A DNA stretch of 13,816 bases from CAZESH01 sp964514665. GTDB lineage: Bacteria; Bacillota; Bacilli; Paenibacillales; KCTC-25726. Below are positions 13,494 through 13,816 of the stretch, in pieces; within the stretch, counting starts at the first letter, position 1; the number at the start of each line of letters is the position of its first letter. The position numbers and the translations under genes were made by a program. Below the pieces are notes generated by a model. It had not been told where the DNA came from and did not search any database. It worked only from the letters and a program-made list of their open reading frames with translations. The stretch is from assembly GCA_964514665.1 (NCBI GenBank), contig CAZESH010000090.1, forward strand, positions 1 to 13,816, given 5' to 3'.

Positions 13494-13816
13494 CCGCTTA
13501 AGAAAGATTTCGATTCTCGCTGTCGTTATTTTACAGGCGCTTTTTTTACTCGGACTTGCCGGATCCTATTATGCCATCGATGTATACGGGAAAGCGATCA
13601 AGCTGAAAACGGCGCCGATCGATCCCCGTGATATTTTTTACGGCGATTACTTGCGTTTGAATTATGAGATCAGCAGACTTCCTTTATCGTTGTGGCAGGG
13701 GAATAAAGAAGCAAGGGAAGGGCAGGCGGTTTATGTGGGGTTGAAGGGCTCGGATGGCATTTATCAGGCAGTGAACGTATATGCCGCAAAGAAACAGGCC
13801 GGTCCCGGTGAAACTC
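13486..13816 (+). CDS. GDYXXLXY domain protein, 3' end cut off by the window
   Basis: 110 codons are visible with no stop before the window end. The protein begins MSDRLRKISI with a hydrophobic segment at about 8-27, probably an uncleaved membrane anchor or signal, and then an extracytoplasmic part. PIDPRDIFYGDYLRLNYEIS contains the family motif GDYxxLxY. Members are usually about 150-200 residues, so roughly a third or more is missing. The start is ATG 13486 with GGGGTG (13474-13479) 6 bases upstream, inside the end of the DUF2157 gene, with 8 bases of overlap; translation is likely coupled. The function is unknown; the constant pairing with DUF2157 suggests a membrane complex. Confidence 0.85.
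   Translation, partial: MSDRLRKISILAVVILQALFLLGLAGSYYAIDVYGKAIKLKTAPIDPRDIFYGDYLRLNYEISRLPLSLWQGNKEAREGQAVYVGLKGSDGIYQAVNVYAAKKQAGPGET

Overview
The window looks like ordinary chromosome from a spore-forming Gram-positive bacterium of the Bacilli, most likely Paenibacillaceae. Supporting points are the balanced base composition, strong AAGGAGG-type ribosome binding sites, TTG and GTG start codons, SigA-type promoters, a gatCAB operon, a PerR with every metal ligand in its Bacillus subtilis position, and an IDEAL-domain protein. The species call is inference. Every gene I can support runs on the + strand. No rRNA, tRNA, CRISPR array or intact mobile element is visible, and no gene-free stretch exceeds 300 bases.

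Layout: (1) bases 1-249 hold an unresolved left edge, a rho-independent terminator and a TATAAT box. (2) 250-1943 hold an M24 Xaa-Pro-type peptidase and a small IDEAL-domain protein, then a terminator. (3) 2033-5397 hold the gatC-gatA-gatB operon with a near-consensus promoter and its own terminator; it makes Gln-tRNA(Gln) and/or Asn-tRNA(Asn) by transamidation. (4) 5421-6592 hold a GNAT acetyltransferase coupled to an MgtC/SapB-family membrane protein, then a terminator. (5) 6801-9758 is the most interesting block: an ECF-type sigma factor, a zinc-finger anti-sigma factor with two membrane helices, a TM2-like membrane protein whose coding sequence opens with three identical 18-bp repeats, and a LiaF/DUF4097-like protein with a strictly periodic solenoid. 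(6) 9780-10354 hold perR with its promoter and terminator. (7) 10427-12193 encode a membrane-anchored GH18 protein of the spore-cortex/peptidoglycan hydrolase type. (8) 12267-13816 hold a DUF2157 membrane protein overlapping a GDYXXLXY-domain gene cut off by the window end.

Block 5 reads as one transcription unit and probably one envelope-sensing module: a cytoplasmic sigma factor is held by a membrane anti-sigma factor with almost no external domain, so sensing may fall to the two membrane proteins encoded next. This is inferred from gene order and domain type. In four genes (gatC, the DUF4097 gene, perR and the DUF2157 gene) the longest open frame overshoots; the Shine-Dalgarno position, and in perR also the promoter, points to an internal ATG, and those starts are used here.
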